NCBI GenBank assembly: GCA_021646465.1
Contig: SOET01000026.1
Location: 1-61,776 of the forward strand
Reading direction: 5' to 3'
DNA: 61,776 nucleotides
Source of the DNA: Candidatus Kuenenia hertensis
GTDB taxonomy: Bacteria > Planctomycetota > Brocadiia > Brocadiales > Brocadiaceae
Made by a program: the position numbers and the translations under genes
Notes under the pieces: model-generated
What the model saw: the letters and a program-made list of their open reading frames with translations, nothing else
Told to the model about the DNA's origin: nothing
The model's database searches: none
Shown here: one piece after another, positions 44,497 to 53,626 of the stretch
Numbering within the stretch: position 1 is the first letter of the stretch
How the letters are laid out: the number at the start of each line of letters is the position of its first letter

Positions 44497-44526
44497 AGGG
44501 TGGGCGATGCCCACCCTCCAGTTTTT
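44497..44526 (+). terminator. Intrinsic terminator after zinc-ribbon gene
   Basis: AGGGTGGGC, loop GAT, GCCCACCCT (44497-44517), then T5 at 44522-44526. The stem has the same architecture as the hairpin at 34868-34894, with A/T pairs changed to G/C. Confidence 0.65.
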
Positions 44527-44527
44527 C

Positions 44528-44590
44528 GTGTTGTCAGGAGTTTCCTCCTGACAGCAATCTACGCCGGGGGGTAACTCCTGCCGCCACCGA
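44528..44590. repeat. Two-hairpin repeat element, copy A
   Basis: Begins GTGTTGTCAGGAG; TGTCAGGAG and CTCCTGACA form a 9-bp stem (44532-44553), and a second, decayed stem around GTAA follows to about 44586. A clear homologue lies at 52289-52364. Confidence 0.6.
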
Positions 44591-44629
44591 TCATTGCACC
44601 GCTTGGTTTCTTAGATTTATGTAAAAAAA

Positions 44630-44655
44630 GGCGCTGTCTCCAAAGAGACAGCGCC
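44630..44655 (-). terminator. Strong intrinsic terminator of the PII-amt unit
   Basis: GGCGCTGTCTC / GAGACAGCGCC, 11-bp stem with 4-nt loop. On the minus strand it is followed directly by T7 (A7 at 44623-44629 on the plus strand). It lies 149 nt after the amt stop at 44804. Confidence 0.8.
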
Positions 44656-44675
44656 TTGCATTTCTCTCTTTATAA

Positions 44676-44781
44676 GTATCTATTCAGCGTAATTTATCAA
44701 ACTATCTGGTATGCAGAGCGCAACTCGTTCCCAAACTCCAGTTTGGGAACGAGCTGTGTAGCATTTATGCTGAATAGATAC
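44676..44781. mobile_element. MITE-like element with 17-bp terminal inverted repeats
   Basis: The left end GTATCTATTCAGCGTAA (44676-44692) is mirrored at the right end (44765-44781) with one mismatch. In the centre is a near-perfect 30-bp palindrome (44724-44753), CTCGTTCCCAAACT and its reverse complement around CC. The same end motif (TATCTATTCAGCGT) borders the element at 53726-53874. No protein is encoded. Confidence 0.6.
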
Positions 44782-44803
44782 CTTTATAATCAGTATGGTC
44801 GAA

Positions 44804-46150
44804 TTAATGTCCTGCCGGAACTTTCAATGTGCTTATTGTTTCCGTTTCAAGATGGTAACCAACCTCGCCGTGCTGTGTGATATCGAGACCCGTATCTTCC
44901 TGTGTTTCTGTGGTTCTTAATCCTATGGTATACTTGAGAAATACTCCGATAAACATTGTCACTGCGAATGCATATGCCCATGAGATGAGGAATCCGATGC
45001 ATTGTAATCCTAATTGTTTTGCACCTACCATGTCCCATCCAATGAATAATCCGTCAACTCCGTCAGGCCCCATCACCATTTTGGTGCAATAGAGCCCTGT
45101 GGCAAAAGCGCCAATCGTACCGCCTATTCCATGTACGCCAACCACATCCAGTGCGTCATCATACCCAAAAAGTGTTTTTAATTTCATACTGGCAAAGTAA
45201 CAACCAACGCCAGCCATAATTCCAATTTGTATAGCACCCAACGGACCAACAAAACCGGACGCCGGAGTTATGGCAACAAGGCCTGCCACGGCGCCGGAAG
45301 CCGCTCCAATAAGTGTGGGTTTTTTTCTATGTATCCATTCGCATACCATCCAGACAAAAGCGGCTGTAGCGGCGGCAGAATTCGTTATTACCCATGCAAA
45401 TGCAGCCCTTCCATCGGAAGCCAATTCGCTGCCGGCATTAAAACCGAACCAGCCGAACCAGAGTAAACCGGTGCCGAGCAGCACCATGGGAACATTGCAT
45501 GGTGGCCTTATGTTTTGTTTCTTACGTTTTCCCAGTAATATTACAAGGGCGAGCGCCGCGGCTCCCGAATTTATATGCACCACTGTTCCGCCTGCAAAAT
45601 CCAGCACTTCCCAGTTTTGGAGAAATCCTCCGCCCCATACCCAATGGCATACCGGATCATACACGGCGGTTGCCCAAAGAGGGATAAATATTAAAAACGT
45701 GCTGAATTTCATGCGCCCCTCAACAGCGCCCATCATAAGTCCCACGGTAATAATGGCAAATGTCGCCTGGAATGCCAGAAAAGTGTATTCCGGAATGGTG
45801 CCGGAGAGTGTGTCAGGCGTTATGCCCCGTAATCCCACCTTTGCTAAACTTCCGATAAAATTGCCGCAGTCCTCTCCAAATGAGAGAGAATATCCCCAGA
45901 ATACCCATTGGACGCTGACTACTGCCATACACATAAAAACCATCATCAGCATGTTTATGATATTTTTTGCGGAACACATTCCTCCATAAAAGAAAGCAAG
46001 GCCGGGCGACATAAGGAGTACTAATGCCGCTGACATAAGAATCCATGCGTTGTTTCCGGTATCTAAGCCACCATCATCCGCCCATACGGAAGACGATGCG
46101 GCTATCGCCAGTATAAAGCTCATAACTATCAGATAACTGAATTTTTTCAT
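44804..46150 (-). CDS. amt: Ammonium transporter Amt (copy 2)
   Basis: The 448-residue protein has a signal peptide (cleavage near VWA-DD) and the Amt fold: SPGLAFFYGGMCSAKN, VLDFAGGTVVHINSGAAA with pore His and substrate-site Asp, VVGVHGIGGTIGAFATG with the second pore His. The tail TQEDTGLDITQHGEVGYHLE keeps the PII-sensitive region and adds a short extension. It is closest to copy 1 in motif wording. AGGAGG lies 8 nt before the ATG and the PII gene ends 60 nt upstream, so PII and Amt are one unit. Confidence 0.97.
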   Translation of the reverse strand: MKKFSYLIVMSFILAIAASSSVWADDGGLDTGNNAWILMSAALVLLMSPGLAFFYGGMCSAKNIINMLMMVFMCMAVVSVQWVFWGYSLSFGEDCGNFIGSLAKVGLRGITPDTLSGTIPEYTFLAFQATFAIITVGLMMGAVEGRMKFSTFLIFIPLWATAVYDPVCHWVWGGGFLQNWEVLDFAGGTVVHINSGAAALALVILLGKRKKQNIRPPCNVPMVLLGTGLLWFGWFGFNAGSELASDGRAAFAWVITNSAAATAAFVWMVCEWIHRKKPTLIGAASGAVAGLVAITPASGFVGPLGAIQIGIMAGVGCYFASMKLKTLFGYDDALDVVGVHGIGGTIGAFATGLYCTKMVMGPDGVDGLFIGWDMVGAKQLGLQCIGFLISWAYAFAVTMFIGVFLKYTIGLRTTETQEDTGLDITQHGEVGYHLETETISTLKVPAGH

Positions 46151-46210
46151 TTTTGAAACCTCCTTTTTAACCAGTTAAAATCTCTTGTTTTCGCATTAAC
46201 GGGAGAAATC

Positions 46211-46549
46211 CTAAATAGCTTTTTTCCCGGTTTCCCCAGTCCTTATTCGTATAACATTTTTCACATCATAAATAAAAATCTTGCCATCGCCAATGCTGCC
46301 CGTTTGTGCCGCATCGAGAATTGTTTTGGTAATTTTATCCATGTTTTCTTCATCAGTTATTATCTCTATCTTGATTTTAGGCAACAAATCCACAGAATAC
46401 TGTTTGTCACGGTAAACTTCGGTTATTCCCTTCTGTGTACCGTGGCCTTTTACCTCCGATACCGTCATGCCGCCTACCCCGATGGCCTTCAGGGCTTCTT
46501 TTACGGCAGTTAACTTTTGATCTCTGATAATTGCTTCAATTTTTATCAT
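46211..46549 (-). CDS. glnK: PII signal transduction protein (GlnB/GlnK family)
   Basis: From ATG 46549 (GGAGG 8 nt upstream) the protein has 112 residues: MIKIEAIIRDQKL, T-loop GHGTQKGITEVYRDKQYSVDLL with Tyr51, and [11 protein letters not shown]. The T-loop differs from the other two PIIs at positions 46-50 (YRDKQ rather than WRGRT or WRGRR), which could give specificity for its own Amt. It precedes amt copy 2, in the reverse order of the other pairs. Confidence 0.95.
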   Translation of the reverse strand: MIKIEAIIRDQKLTAVKEALKAIGVGGMTVSEVKGHGTQKGITEVYRDKQYSVDLLPKIKIEIITDEENMDKITKTILDAAQTGSIGDGKIFIYDVKNVIRIRTGETGKKAI

Positions 46550-46960
46550 TACAACCACCTCCAATTAACAAAAACAATAAAGGACAAAATATTCTAGAAC
46601 AAAACAAAAATTAAAGAAACCTCCTTTCGCGGAAAAAGTTTAAATTATCCAGATGAATTATTCATTTTAATGATCAAGAAGCATGAAAAAACCGTATGGC
46701 TATGTATATAACTATAGCAATACGGTTTTTTACAATTGCAATGGTATTGAAATCATAAATGAGATATTGTTTTTAAAGGCAAAAAGGTTAATTATTATAC
46801 ATAAATAATTCATCTATAATGAATTTTCAGAAGAGAATGTTACATTATCTGTTTTTGATGTCAAGGAAATTTTAAAAATTTATTAGGTGAATAAGTAATA
46901 AGTTTACAAACGAAGAGAATAGTTGATGAAAGCCATAAGATGTTTTATTCAGGTTCAAAG
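46550..46960. other. Intergenic region between amt copy 3 and PII gene
   Basis: A 411-bp AT-rich gap containing the terminator of amt copy 3 (46686-46731) and presumably the promoter of the PII-amt unit. No sigma-54-like site was found. Confidence 0.45.
46686..46731. terminator. Long-stem bidirectional terminator after amt copy 3
   Basis: An 18-bp stem with one mismatch, AAAAAACCGTAT...ATACGGTTTTTT, around a 10-nt loop. Each strand ends in T6, so it works in either direction; on the minus strand it follows amt copy 3. Confidence 0.8.
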
Positions 46961-48316
46961 CTATTGATAGCATCCGGTTCCATGTTCGTATATATCCAGA
47001 CCTTTTTGTTCTGCGCTGATGGGATCTCTTAATCCTACAACACGTTTTAAGAAAGAGAGGAAAAGAAAACCAATTACCAAACACCATGCGACCAGGGTAA
47101 TACAGGCGATAAATTGAGCAAGTAACTGCCAGCCTGATCCTGTAATTAAGCCTTTTACTCCGCCATATGTGCCGTCAGCAAAAATACCCACTGCAAGCAA
47201 TCCCCATAATCCATTCACTCCATGAACGGATATTGCACCTACAGGGTCGTCAATTTTTAATTTGTTTTCAATGAAATCCAGACATACGCTTGTAAGTGCA
47301 CTGCCGAAGGATCCTATTACAATAGCCGCCCAGTGCGGAACATATGCACCAGACGCTGTAATTGCGACACAGCCTGCAAGAGCGCCATTGCAGGCCATAC
47401 TCACGCCAAACGTTTTCGTCATAAAATAGGAAATATAAAGAAGGGTGATAGCGCCTGCCGCAGCAGCTAAAAATGTGTTTGTTGCAATAATAGATACGCG
47501 CAATTCCGTAACGGCAAGCGTACTGCCGGCGTTAAAGCCAAACCAGCCGAAAATCAGGATGAGTGTCCCGATGACGATATAAAGCAGATTATGGCCGCGG
47601 ATGACATTCGAACTGCCATCGGGATTGTATTTTCCGTATCTTGGCCCTACAAGCCATGCAGCAACAAAAGCAATCATACCTCCTATTCCGTGTACTACTC
47701 CGGAACCGGCGAAATCTCTTGCACCTACCCCGAATGGCAGCGTTTCAAGCCAGCCATAACCCCACATCCAGTGGCCATAAATAGGATACAGTATGCCACA
47801 AAGGAAAATGCTATTCAGTACGTGGGCATGGAACTTACATCTTTCCGCAATAGCACCGGTTACTATCGTGGAGGCGGTAGAGGCGAACATCATTTGAAAT
47901 AACCAAAGAACAGAAATATGTACATCATATGCATCCCCTATCAGCAAAAATCCGCTATAACCGATAAACTTGTTTCCCAATGAAAGGCCGGGAGCGAGTT
48001 GTGAACCGCCAAACATGAAAGCAAAGCCAAAGAGCCAGAAAATTATTGCGCCCGCACAAAAATCCATGAAGCTCATAGCGCCGTAATTTAGTGTATTCTT
48101 CTTTTGTACAAATCCTGCGCCGAGGAAGACGAAACCAACCTGCATATTGAAAACCAGAAAAGCACTCATTAGCGTCCATGCAAAGTTTACTGAAAATTTT
48201 AATCCTTGTATGCTGTCGGAGTATGTTTCTGCTCCGCTGGGATCACCTGCATACACAACGTTTGCCAGGCACGCTGCTGTGGCAATTGAAATAATAAAAA
48301 GAAGGTATCTTCCCAA
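46961..48316 (-). CDS. amt: Ammonium transporter Amt (copy 3, divergent clade)
   Basis: The 451-residue protein starts at TTG 48316 (GGAG 7 nt upstream), has a signal peptide (cleavage near VYA-GD) and the Amt fold with both pore His residues (FAGSGVVHGIGG, AISVHGVNGLWG) and FGWFGFNAGS. It differs from copies 1 and 2 in a characteristic way: the mature start is DPSGAETYSDSIQGLKFSVN, it has VGPRYGKYNPDGS and KIDDPVGA loops, and the tail ends GLDIYEHGTGCYQ. Copy 4 shares these, so there are two Amt subfamilies here. It is monocistronic by terminator positions and lacks an immediately adjacent PII. Confidence 0.95.
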   Translation of the reverse strand: MGRYLLFIISIATAACLANVVYAGDPSGAETYSDSIQGLKFSVNFAWTLMSAFLVFNMQVGFVFLGAGFVQKKNTLNYGAMSFMDFCAGAIIFWLFGFAFMFGGSQLAPGLSLGNKFIGYSGFLLIGDAYDVHISVLWLFQMMFASTASTIVTGAIAERCKFHAHVLNSIFLCGILYPIYGHWMWGYGWLETLPFGVGARDFAGSGVVHGIGGMIAFVAAWLVGPRYGKYNPDGSSNVIRGHNLLYIVIGTLILIFGWFGFNAGSTLAVTELRVSIIATNTFLAAAAGAITLLYISYFMTKTFGVSMACNGALAGCVAITASGAYVPHWAAIVIGSFGSALTSVCLDFIENKLKIDDPVGAISVHGVNGLWGLLAVGIFADGTYGGVKGLITGSGWQLLAQFIACITLVAWCLVIGFLFLSFLKRVVGLRDPISAEQKGLDIYEHGTGCYQ

Positions 48317-48508
48317 TGCATCACTCCGGGTAAATATTTTATAAATACTATAATACAGCCGTAAAAATTTTTATACGGTATAATTTACACATCAGCAAAG
48401 GTTTTATTAGAAAATACTAATTTTGCTGATATTATCAACGTAATTTTTGGCATGAACTCGCCTGCTCGAATATTGATCAAGTATACTTTTTAGTGCAAAG
48501 AAAAAATA

Positions 48509-48545
48509 GCTGGTGCTATCCGGAATAGTTTATGATAGCACCAGC
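48509..48545 (-). terminator. Terminator of the amt copy 4-PII unit
   Basis: GCTGGTGCTATC / GATAGCACCAGC, 12-bp stem and 13-nt loop; the minus strand continues TATTTTTTC. It lies 36 nt after the PII stop. Confidence 0.75.
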
Positions 48546-48580
48546 GTTGAATCAGAAATTGGTGTTTTATAGAATTTATA

Positions 48581-48973
<393 letters not shown>

Positions 48974-49004
48974 TCAGATGTTTAAATTTTCAGATTTATT
49001 TTCC

Positions 49005-50537
49005 TTATTTTGCCTTTCCATATACCCATCTGCCAAGTTTTTCCGAATAGATCTTTTCACGTGTGCGGTCCTTACTGATTGCTTCTTCAAGCAGAGATAA
49101 TTGTTCTTTTTCCGCCTGGACATCGATGACCTGCTCTCCTACGGCGCCAAAGAGCCCTTCTTCCACAGGATAACAAGAAGTGCCGTGATATGCAATATCC
49201 AGGCCTTCTTCCTCTTCAAGGGCAGAAGATCTTAAACCAATTGTTCCTTTCAACCCGAAGAATACTGCCCCTCCAAAAGCCAGCGCATATGCAAACGCTA
49301 CAATGGTTCCAATAAATTGAGCAAGTAACTGCTCACCGTTACCAAGTATCAGCCCGTTTATTCCATAGGTTCCGTCTGCAAATAAACCTACGGCAAGCAT
49401 ACCCCACATGCCGTTTGCGCCGTGAACTGCCACAGCGCCCAGCGGATCGTCAATCTTGAGTTTTACTTCCACAAGGGATACAGTACCTCTCATGATAAGT
49501 CCTGCCAGTACGCCAATAACTATAGCAGACCAAGGGGGAACATAAGCGCAAGGAGCGGTAATAGCAACCAAACCAGCCAATGCTCCGTTGCAAACAAAGG
49601 AAACATCTACAAAGCCTTGTCTTTTCCATGTGAAGAACAACATAATTGCAGCGCCTGCGGCAGCGGCAAGGAAAGTGTTTGTTGCAATTATAGATATACG
49701 CAAATCAGTGCCTGCCACCGTACTGCCTGCATTGAAACCAAACCATCCGAAGGCAAGAATAAAACAACCTACTACAACATATGTCATATTGTGTCCGGGA
49801 ATGGCATTTGGAGAACCGTCGGGATTATATTTTCCTTTTCTTGGCCCAACAGCCCATGCGCCCATTAAAGCCATAATACCGCCAACGGTATGAACAACAG
49901 CACAACCGGCAAAATCCACTACCCCATTGCCGATGGGAAGAGTGCTCAGCCATCCTCCTCCCCACACCCAATGACCATACAGCGGATAAATGATACCGCA
50001 CATTAAACAACTATAAATTACATAAGGCACGAACTTCATTCTTTCTGCAACGGCGCCCGCGATGATTGTTACTGTTTTTGTTGCAAATACCATTTGGAAG
50101 AGCCAGAACATAACGGTTTTAACGTCATACGCGTCTCCTAAAAGCATGAAACCGTCCCATCCGAGGCCTGACCAGCCTACGTCAAGACCTGAATATGTCT
50201 TTGCCCCGCCAAACATCACAGCGAAACCGAAAAAGTAAAAAACGCATGCACCTAAAGTAGAATCAATAAAACAATGCGCAAGATAATTGAGCATATTCTT
50301 TTGGCGTAAAAAACCACCTAAAAAGGCAAAACCCGATTGCATGCTGAATACCAGGAATGCGGCAATTAATGTCCAAACAACATTAATTGAAATTTTCAAT
50401 CCTTCAATACTGTCAGAATAAGTATTAGAGCCGTTTGGGTCTCCTGCCGCTTCGACAACCCCCATGCCAAATACAAACAGGCCTATTATTAATAAAAGCC
50501 AAATACCGATCATAAATTTGTTATAAACGTATTTCAT
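49005..50537 (-). CDS. amt: Ammonium transporter Amt (copy 4) with C-terminal extension
   Basis: The 510-residue protein belongs to the same subfamily as copy 3 (DPNGSNTYSDSIEGLKISIN, VGPRKGKYNPDGS, KIDDPLGA, pore His in FAGCAVVHTVGG and AVAVHGANGMWG). After the usual end EEEEGLDIAYHGTSCYP it has about 55 extra residues, mostly charged and helical (DVQAEKEQLSLLEEAISKDR, then EKLGRWVYGKAK), facing the cytoplasm. This could be a regulatory or partner-binding tail. AAGGAGAGG precedes the ATG. The PII gene follows. Confidence 0.95.
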   Translation of the reverse strand: MKYVYNKFMIGIWLLLIIGLFVFGMGVVEAAGDPNGSNTYSDSIEGLKISINVVWTLIAAFLVFSMQSGFAFLGGFLRQKNMLNYLAHCFIDSTLGACVFYFFGFAVMFGGAKTYSGLDVGWSGLGWDGFMLLGDAYDVKTVMFWLFQMVFATKTVTIIAGAVAERMKFVPYVIYSCLMCGIIYPLYGHWVWGGGWLSTLPIGNGVVDFAGCAVVHTVGGIMALMGAWAVGPRKGKYNPDGSPNAIPGHNMTYVVVGCFILAFGWFGFNAGSTVAGTDLRISIIATNTFLAAAAGAAIMLFFTWKRQGFVDVSFVCNGALAGLVAITAPCAYVPPWSAIVIGVLAGLIMRGTVSLVEVKLKIDDPLGAVAVHGANGMWGMLAVGLFADGTYGINGLILGNGEQLLAQFIGTIVAFAYALAFGGAVFFGLKGTIGLRSSALEEEEGLDIAYHGTSCYPVEEGLFGAVGEQVIDVQAEKEQLSLLEEAISKDRTREKIYSEKLGRWVYGKAK

Positions 50538-51463
50538 AGATTTAGACCTCTCCTTTTAATCACCTCTCTAAATTTGCTAATTTGTCCACAATGAAAACTT
50601 TACCCCCCATTATTATATTTTCAATAATACCTCCTTTCTGAAAAATAAAAGTCTGCAATGCGAAGAATAATGCATTTCTCATGTTGAAATAGCTCTTTTT
50701 TGCCGCTACACTTTACTCTTTTTGCAGAATTTCATCAATGAAATAATAACGAACTACAGTGCTTTTTCTATAATACAAGTGATGATAAAAACCATTCCAT
50801 AATTAAATTAGCTTAATAGAGCAATTATTATTCCATCTGCCTGTTACACAATTTTTTTACTGCAATTGTATATGAAATTAAAATTCGTAACTATTTATAA
50901 ATAAAAGAAATAAAACAATATTTTCTCGCAATTAATGTTTGTATTGCATTTTGCGATAAAAACATTTGAAAATTAATGGATTTGCCATTATTTGTGGATT
51001 AATTTCATAACTACTTAATAATTAGTTAATTACAGATTAATCAGGATTTGTTTTTGAAATAGAATGCTGGCTTATTTCAGCCATAACGGTATGAGGAGGT
51101 GTGGTTTTTTTTATTTCTTTGTGTCCGGAGAATATCATTGAGATTTATATCTTATTACGTTTTAAGAGAAAATTGTTTTAAATTTTACGTATAATATAAA
51201 ATAATTTAACGTTTTAAGGGTATGGATGATGCTCTTCGTTTCATAACGGTATTTTTAAAAAATTAAAGTTTAGGCTTGATGCTCATAGAATTAACATTTG
51301 GCATTTATTGTGCTAGCATTAAAAGAACAAAAACGGGAAGGAGTGTTTTTTTTGTAAGTTTTGGGACTACAATGAAACAAATTCTCATAGTATTGTTATC
51401 CCTTTCTGGCTGCAGTGCTTTATATAATGGTTTTTTATTTTTTAATAACTTATATAAAACTAC
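50538..51463. other. Long AT-rich divergent region upstream of amt copy 4 and the kinase gene
   Basis: A 926-bp gap. CATAACGGTAT occurs twice (near 51083 and 51241) and ACGTTTTAAG occurs twice (near 51157 and 51210). A small open frame at 51372-51542 begins like a lipoprotein (LLSLSGCS) but overlaps the kinase start and is not called. No hairpin terminator or RNA gene is seen. Confidence 0.4.
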
Positions 51464-52270
51464 ATGTACACAATTAATAATTATTGCTTTCAGACTTTTA
51501 AGTGCGAGTCAAATTTACATAAATCAAACTATGCGGTTTTGATTGATACCTCCGGAAAGGGAATTAAATACGCCCCCTATGCCGATTTTTCAGGAGAATA
51601 TAACGTCCTCAAGGAACTCAATCATAAACAAATTCCTAAGGTGTATGATATTGGGCAGGGCGAATTATACAGGGATGAGAGGTTTTTAATAAAACAAAAC
51701 TTCATAGTATTGCAGCATATTAATGGTGATGATCTTGTGAAATATTTTAATGAAAAGGATGTAGAAAATTCAGAGATCATAGATGAAGTAGTAAAGCTGT
51801 TTGTTACCCTTTGCGATCCATTAACCTATTTGCATAATATGAATTATATTCATTGTGATATAAAACCAGGACATTTGATTTATAACCGGGAAACAGGTTT
51901 GGTGCATATTATTGACTTTGAATTAGCCATTAAGCAAGGAGAAATCCTCAGGGGTATCAGCAGAGAATATGCCTCACCCGAGCAGTTGCAAATCCTTGAT
52001 TATTTAAGGAGCCAAAAAGAAGATGATGATCAGAACAGCCTTCCCTCAGCAATTACATTAGATGGCAGGACAGATTTGTACTCTACCGGCCTATTATTAT
52101 ATGAAACATTAACGAAAAAAGCATGGCAGAAAGGAATGGATTTGCCGCGGAAACTTAATAAACGCATACCCCAAAAACTGGAAGAAATTATAATGGGACT
52201 TTTAGAAGAAAATGTGTCAAACAGAATTTCTTCCGCGGAGAAACTGGAAAAGATGTTGTTGGGCATCTAA
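51464..52270 (+). CDS. Ser/Thr protein-kinase-like protein with non-canonical catalytic motifs (copy 1)
   Basis: The 268-residue protein keeps a kinase fold: candidate ATP Lys in GIKYAPYADFSGEYNVL, catalytic loop YIHCDIKPGHLI, then IDFE where DFG is usual, activation segment end YASPEQ, and the conserved Asp in GRTDLYSTGLLLYE. The glycine-rich loop is absent, the loop Asn is His (HxDIKPGHLI), and the DFG Gly is Glu. It may be a divergent kinase or pseudokinase. It is paralogous to the gene at 53926, sharing start, order and all odd motifs. A metallophosphoesterase gene lies between them. No membrane or sensor domain is present; no clear ribosome site is seen. Confidence 0.75.
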   Translation: MYTINNYCFQTFKCESNLHKSNYAVLIDTSGKGIKYAPYADFSGEYNVLKELNHKQIPKVYDIGQGELYRDERFLIKQNFIVLQHINGDDLVKYFNEKDVENSEIIDEVVKLFVTLCDPLTYLHNMNYIHCDIKPGHLIYNRETGLVHIIDFELAIKQGEILRGISREYASPEQLQILDYLRSQKEDDDQNSLPSAITLDGRTDLYSTGLLLYETLTKKAWQKGMDLPRKLNKRIPQKLEEIIMGLLEENVSNRISSAEKLEKMLLGI

Positions 52271-52288
52271 CGAGACGTGCACTTTTTT

Positions 52289-52364
52289 GTGTTGTCAGGA
52301 GTTTTCCCCCTGGCAGCAACCCGGGCCGTACCAAGGCGTCAGGAGGTAACTCCTGACGCCACTG
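52289..52364. repeat. Two-hairpin repeat element, copy B
   Basis: Homologue of 44528-44590: GTGTTGTCAGGAG start, first stem with two mismatches, second stem GGCGTCAGGAG / CTCCTGACGCC perfect (52335-52360) around GTAA. Confidence 0.65.
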
Positions 52365-52370
52365 TGAATG

Positions 52371-52486
52371 CACACCCCGTCAGCTTACGCTGCCACCCCT
52401 CTTAATAGAGGGGAAAAACGGGAAGTAGAGACGCAATGCATTGCGTCTCTACAAGAGGGGATTTAGGGGTGTGTTATGAATTACAC
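52371..52486. mobile_element. Miniature element, ACACCCC...GGGGTGT ends (copy 1)
   Basis: The left 45 bp (CACACCCCGTCAGCTTACGC onward) and the right 38 bp (ending GGGGTGTGTTATGAATTACA then C) are nearly identical to those of the element at 53747-53867, but the centres differ. The centre here is a perfect 28-bp palindrome (52425-52452). Confidence 0.6.
52425..52452. repeat. Perfect 28-bp palindrome
   Basis: GTAGAGACGCAATG followed directly by its reverse complement. Palindromes beginning GTAGAGACGC are known as interspersed repeats in cyanobacteria and others. Here it replaces the centre of a miniature element. Confidence 0.75.
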
Positions 52487-52504
52487 AGATCTTTTTTCAG
52501 GCTC

Positions 52505-52645
52505 GCTCCCAAATTTCATTTGGGAACGTAATGGTCGAGAAACTCTGTTTCGAGGGGGGAATACACGAAACTGAGTTTCGTTTGATATTGTGTTCTCAAA
52601 CAGAGTTTGGGAACAAGTAGCCGGAATGTTGTTGCCAAAGGCAAC
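52505..52645. repeat. Cluster of five short palindromes
   Basis: In order: TCCCAAAT-TTC-ATTTGGGA, CGAGAAAC-TCT-GTTTCGAG (one mismatch), ACGAAACTGAGTTTCGT, GTTCTCAAAC-AGA-GTTTGGGAAC (one mismatch), TTGCC-AAA-GGCAA. The first four share an AAA..TTT core with different but self-matched stems. Confidence 0.6.
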
Positions 52646-52681
52646 CTAAATAAAAGTTCTCATTATTTTTGAATTGATTCA

Positions 52682-53626
52682 TTGTATAGTAACAGAACAT
52701 CCTTGAAAAACATTATCATATCAGATATTCATAGCAATGTGGATTCCTTGGTAGCATTTGTTAAAGAGATTGCGGAAAAGGAAGGTACTGTTGACAGACT
52801 CCTTATCGTAGGTGATATAGTTGGGTATGGCGCCTCCCCAAATGAATGCTGCGACATTGTACGCTACATGAGGTATGGGAAAAGAAAAGTACCGCTGGAA
52901 AGAATATATGAAATCCTTGAGCAAATTAATCCGGGTGTATCTCCCAATAGAAATGTGATAGACGCCATTCAATCGATGGAAAAAAAATGTGTGGTTATTG
53001 GCGGGAATCACGATAAACAGGTTGTTGGCGAGCCTTCTTTGACCTCAGAAATGAATCCTGTAGCACAAAAAGCCGCTGATTGGACACGGGAGGTATTAAC
53101 AAAAGAAAATTTTAAATTTCTGAAACGTTTACCTTTGCGGAAAAAATTTAAAAAGGAAGGATTTGAAATAGTGCACAGCACCCCTTCCTATCCGCGGGGT
53201 TATGAATATGCTAAAAATGCAAGTGTATTAAAGTACACTACTTTATGGTCAAAGATAACATTTGGCGGGCATACTCACCGGCCTGCGGCATACATTTACA
53301 CAAAAGAGAAAAGGATGGTAAATGCTTCTGTCCTCATTCCAACAGACAACTATGATATAAGATTGATGATGATAGAAAAGGAAAGTGCCGATAGGGTAGA
53401 ATCTTTTACCGTTGATCAAAACAATGACTGGAAATATTATGTCAACGTTGGTTCGCTGGGGCAACCACGGGATGGAAATCCTGATGGGTGTTACGTTGTT
53501 TTTGATTCTGTTTCAAATCAGATAAGTTTTCGGCGTGTGAAATATAATGCAGAAGCCGCATCGAGAAAAATAACCGAAGCAAAATTGCCGAATGAGTTGG
53601 CGCAGAGGGTATTAAAAGGCGTTTAA
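52682..53626 (+). CDS. Calcineurin-like metallophosphoesterase
   Basis: The roughly 314-residue protein has the metallophosphoesterase signature in order: ISDIHSN, LLIVGDIVGYGASP, VVIGGNHDKQVVG, IVHSTPSYPRGYEY, ITFGGHTHRPAAYI and a final YYVNVGSLGQPRDGN. These supply the two-metal site of phosphodiesterases or protein phosphatases. Two TTG starts are possible, 52682 and 52703; the latter gives the usual KNIIISDIHSN beginning. An extra helical insert lies between the GD and GNH motifs. It sits between two kinase-like genes of the same orientation, so protein dephosphorylation is an attractive guess. Confidence 0.85.
   Translation: MYSNRTSLKNIIISDIHSNVDSLVAFVKEIAEKEGTVDRLLIVGDIVGYGASPNECCDIVRYMRYGKRKVPLERIYEILEQINPGVSPNRNVIDAIQSMEKKCVVIGGNHDKQVVGEPSLTSEMNPVAQKAADWTREVLTKENFKFLKRLPLRKKFKKEGFEIVHSTPSYPRGYEYAKNASVLKYTTLWSKITFGGHTHRPAAYIYTKEKRMVNASVLIPTDNYDIRLMMIEKESADRVESFTVDQNNDWKYYVNVGSLGQPRDGNPDGCYVVFDSVSNQISFRRVKYNAEAASRKITEAKLPNELAQRVLKGV

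Larger units (their letters stand above)
52271..52681. other. Repeat-packed intergenic region
   Basis: 411 bp containing a two-hairpin element (52289-52364), a miniature element (52371-52486) with an embedded 28-bp palindrome, and a run of five short palindromes (52505-52645). Almost every base belongs to some inverted repeat; no gene is present. Confidence 0.65.

Noticed and set aside
45270..45989. 239-codon open frame opposite amt copy 2, and similar long antisense frames inside amt, fli and kinase genes
   Set aside because: They mirror strongly conserved genes, have no ribosome sites or recognisable domains, and their composition follows the complementary strand of membrane or coiled-coil genes.
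51372..51542. Possible 56-residue lipoprotein (LLSLSGCS lipobox) upstream of the kinase gene
   Set aside because: It overlaps the first 26 codons of the well-supported kinase gene in another frame, and the mature part has no character; probably chance.
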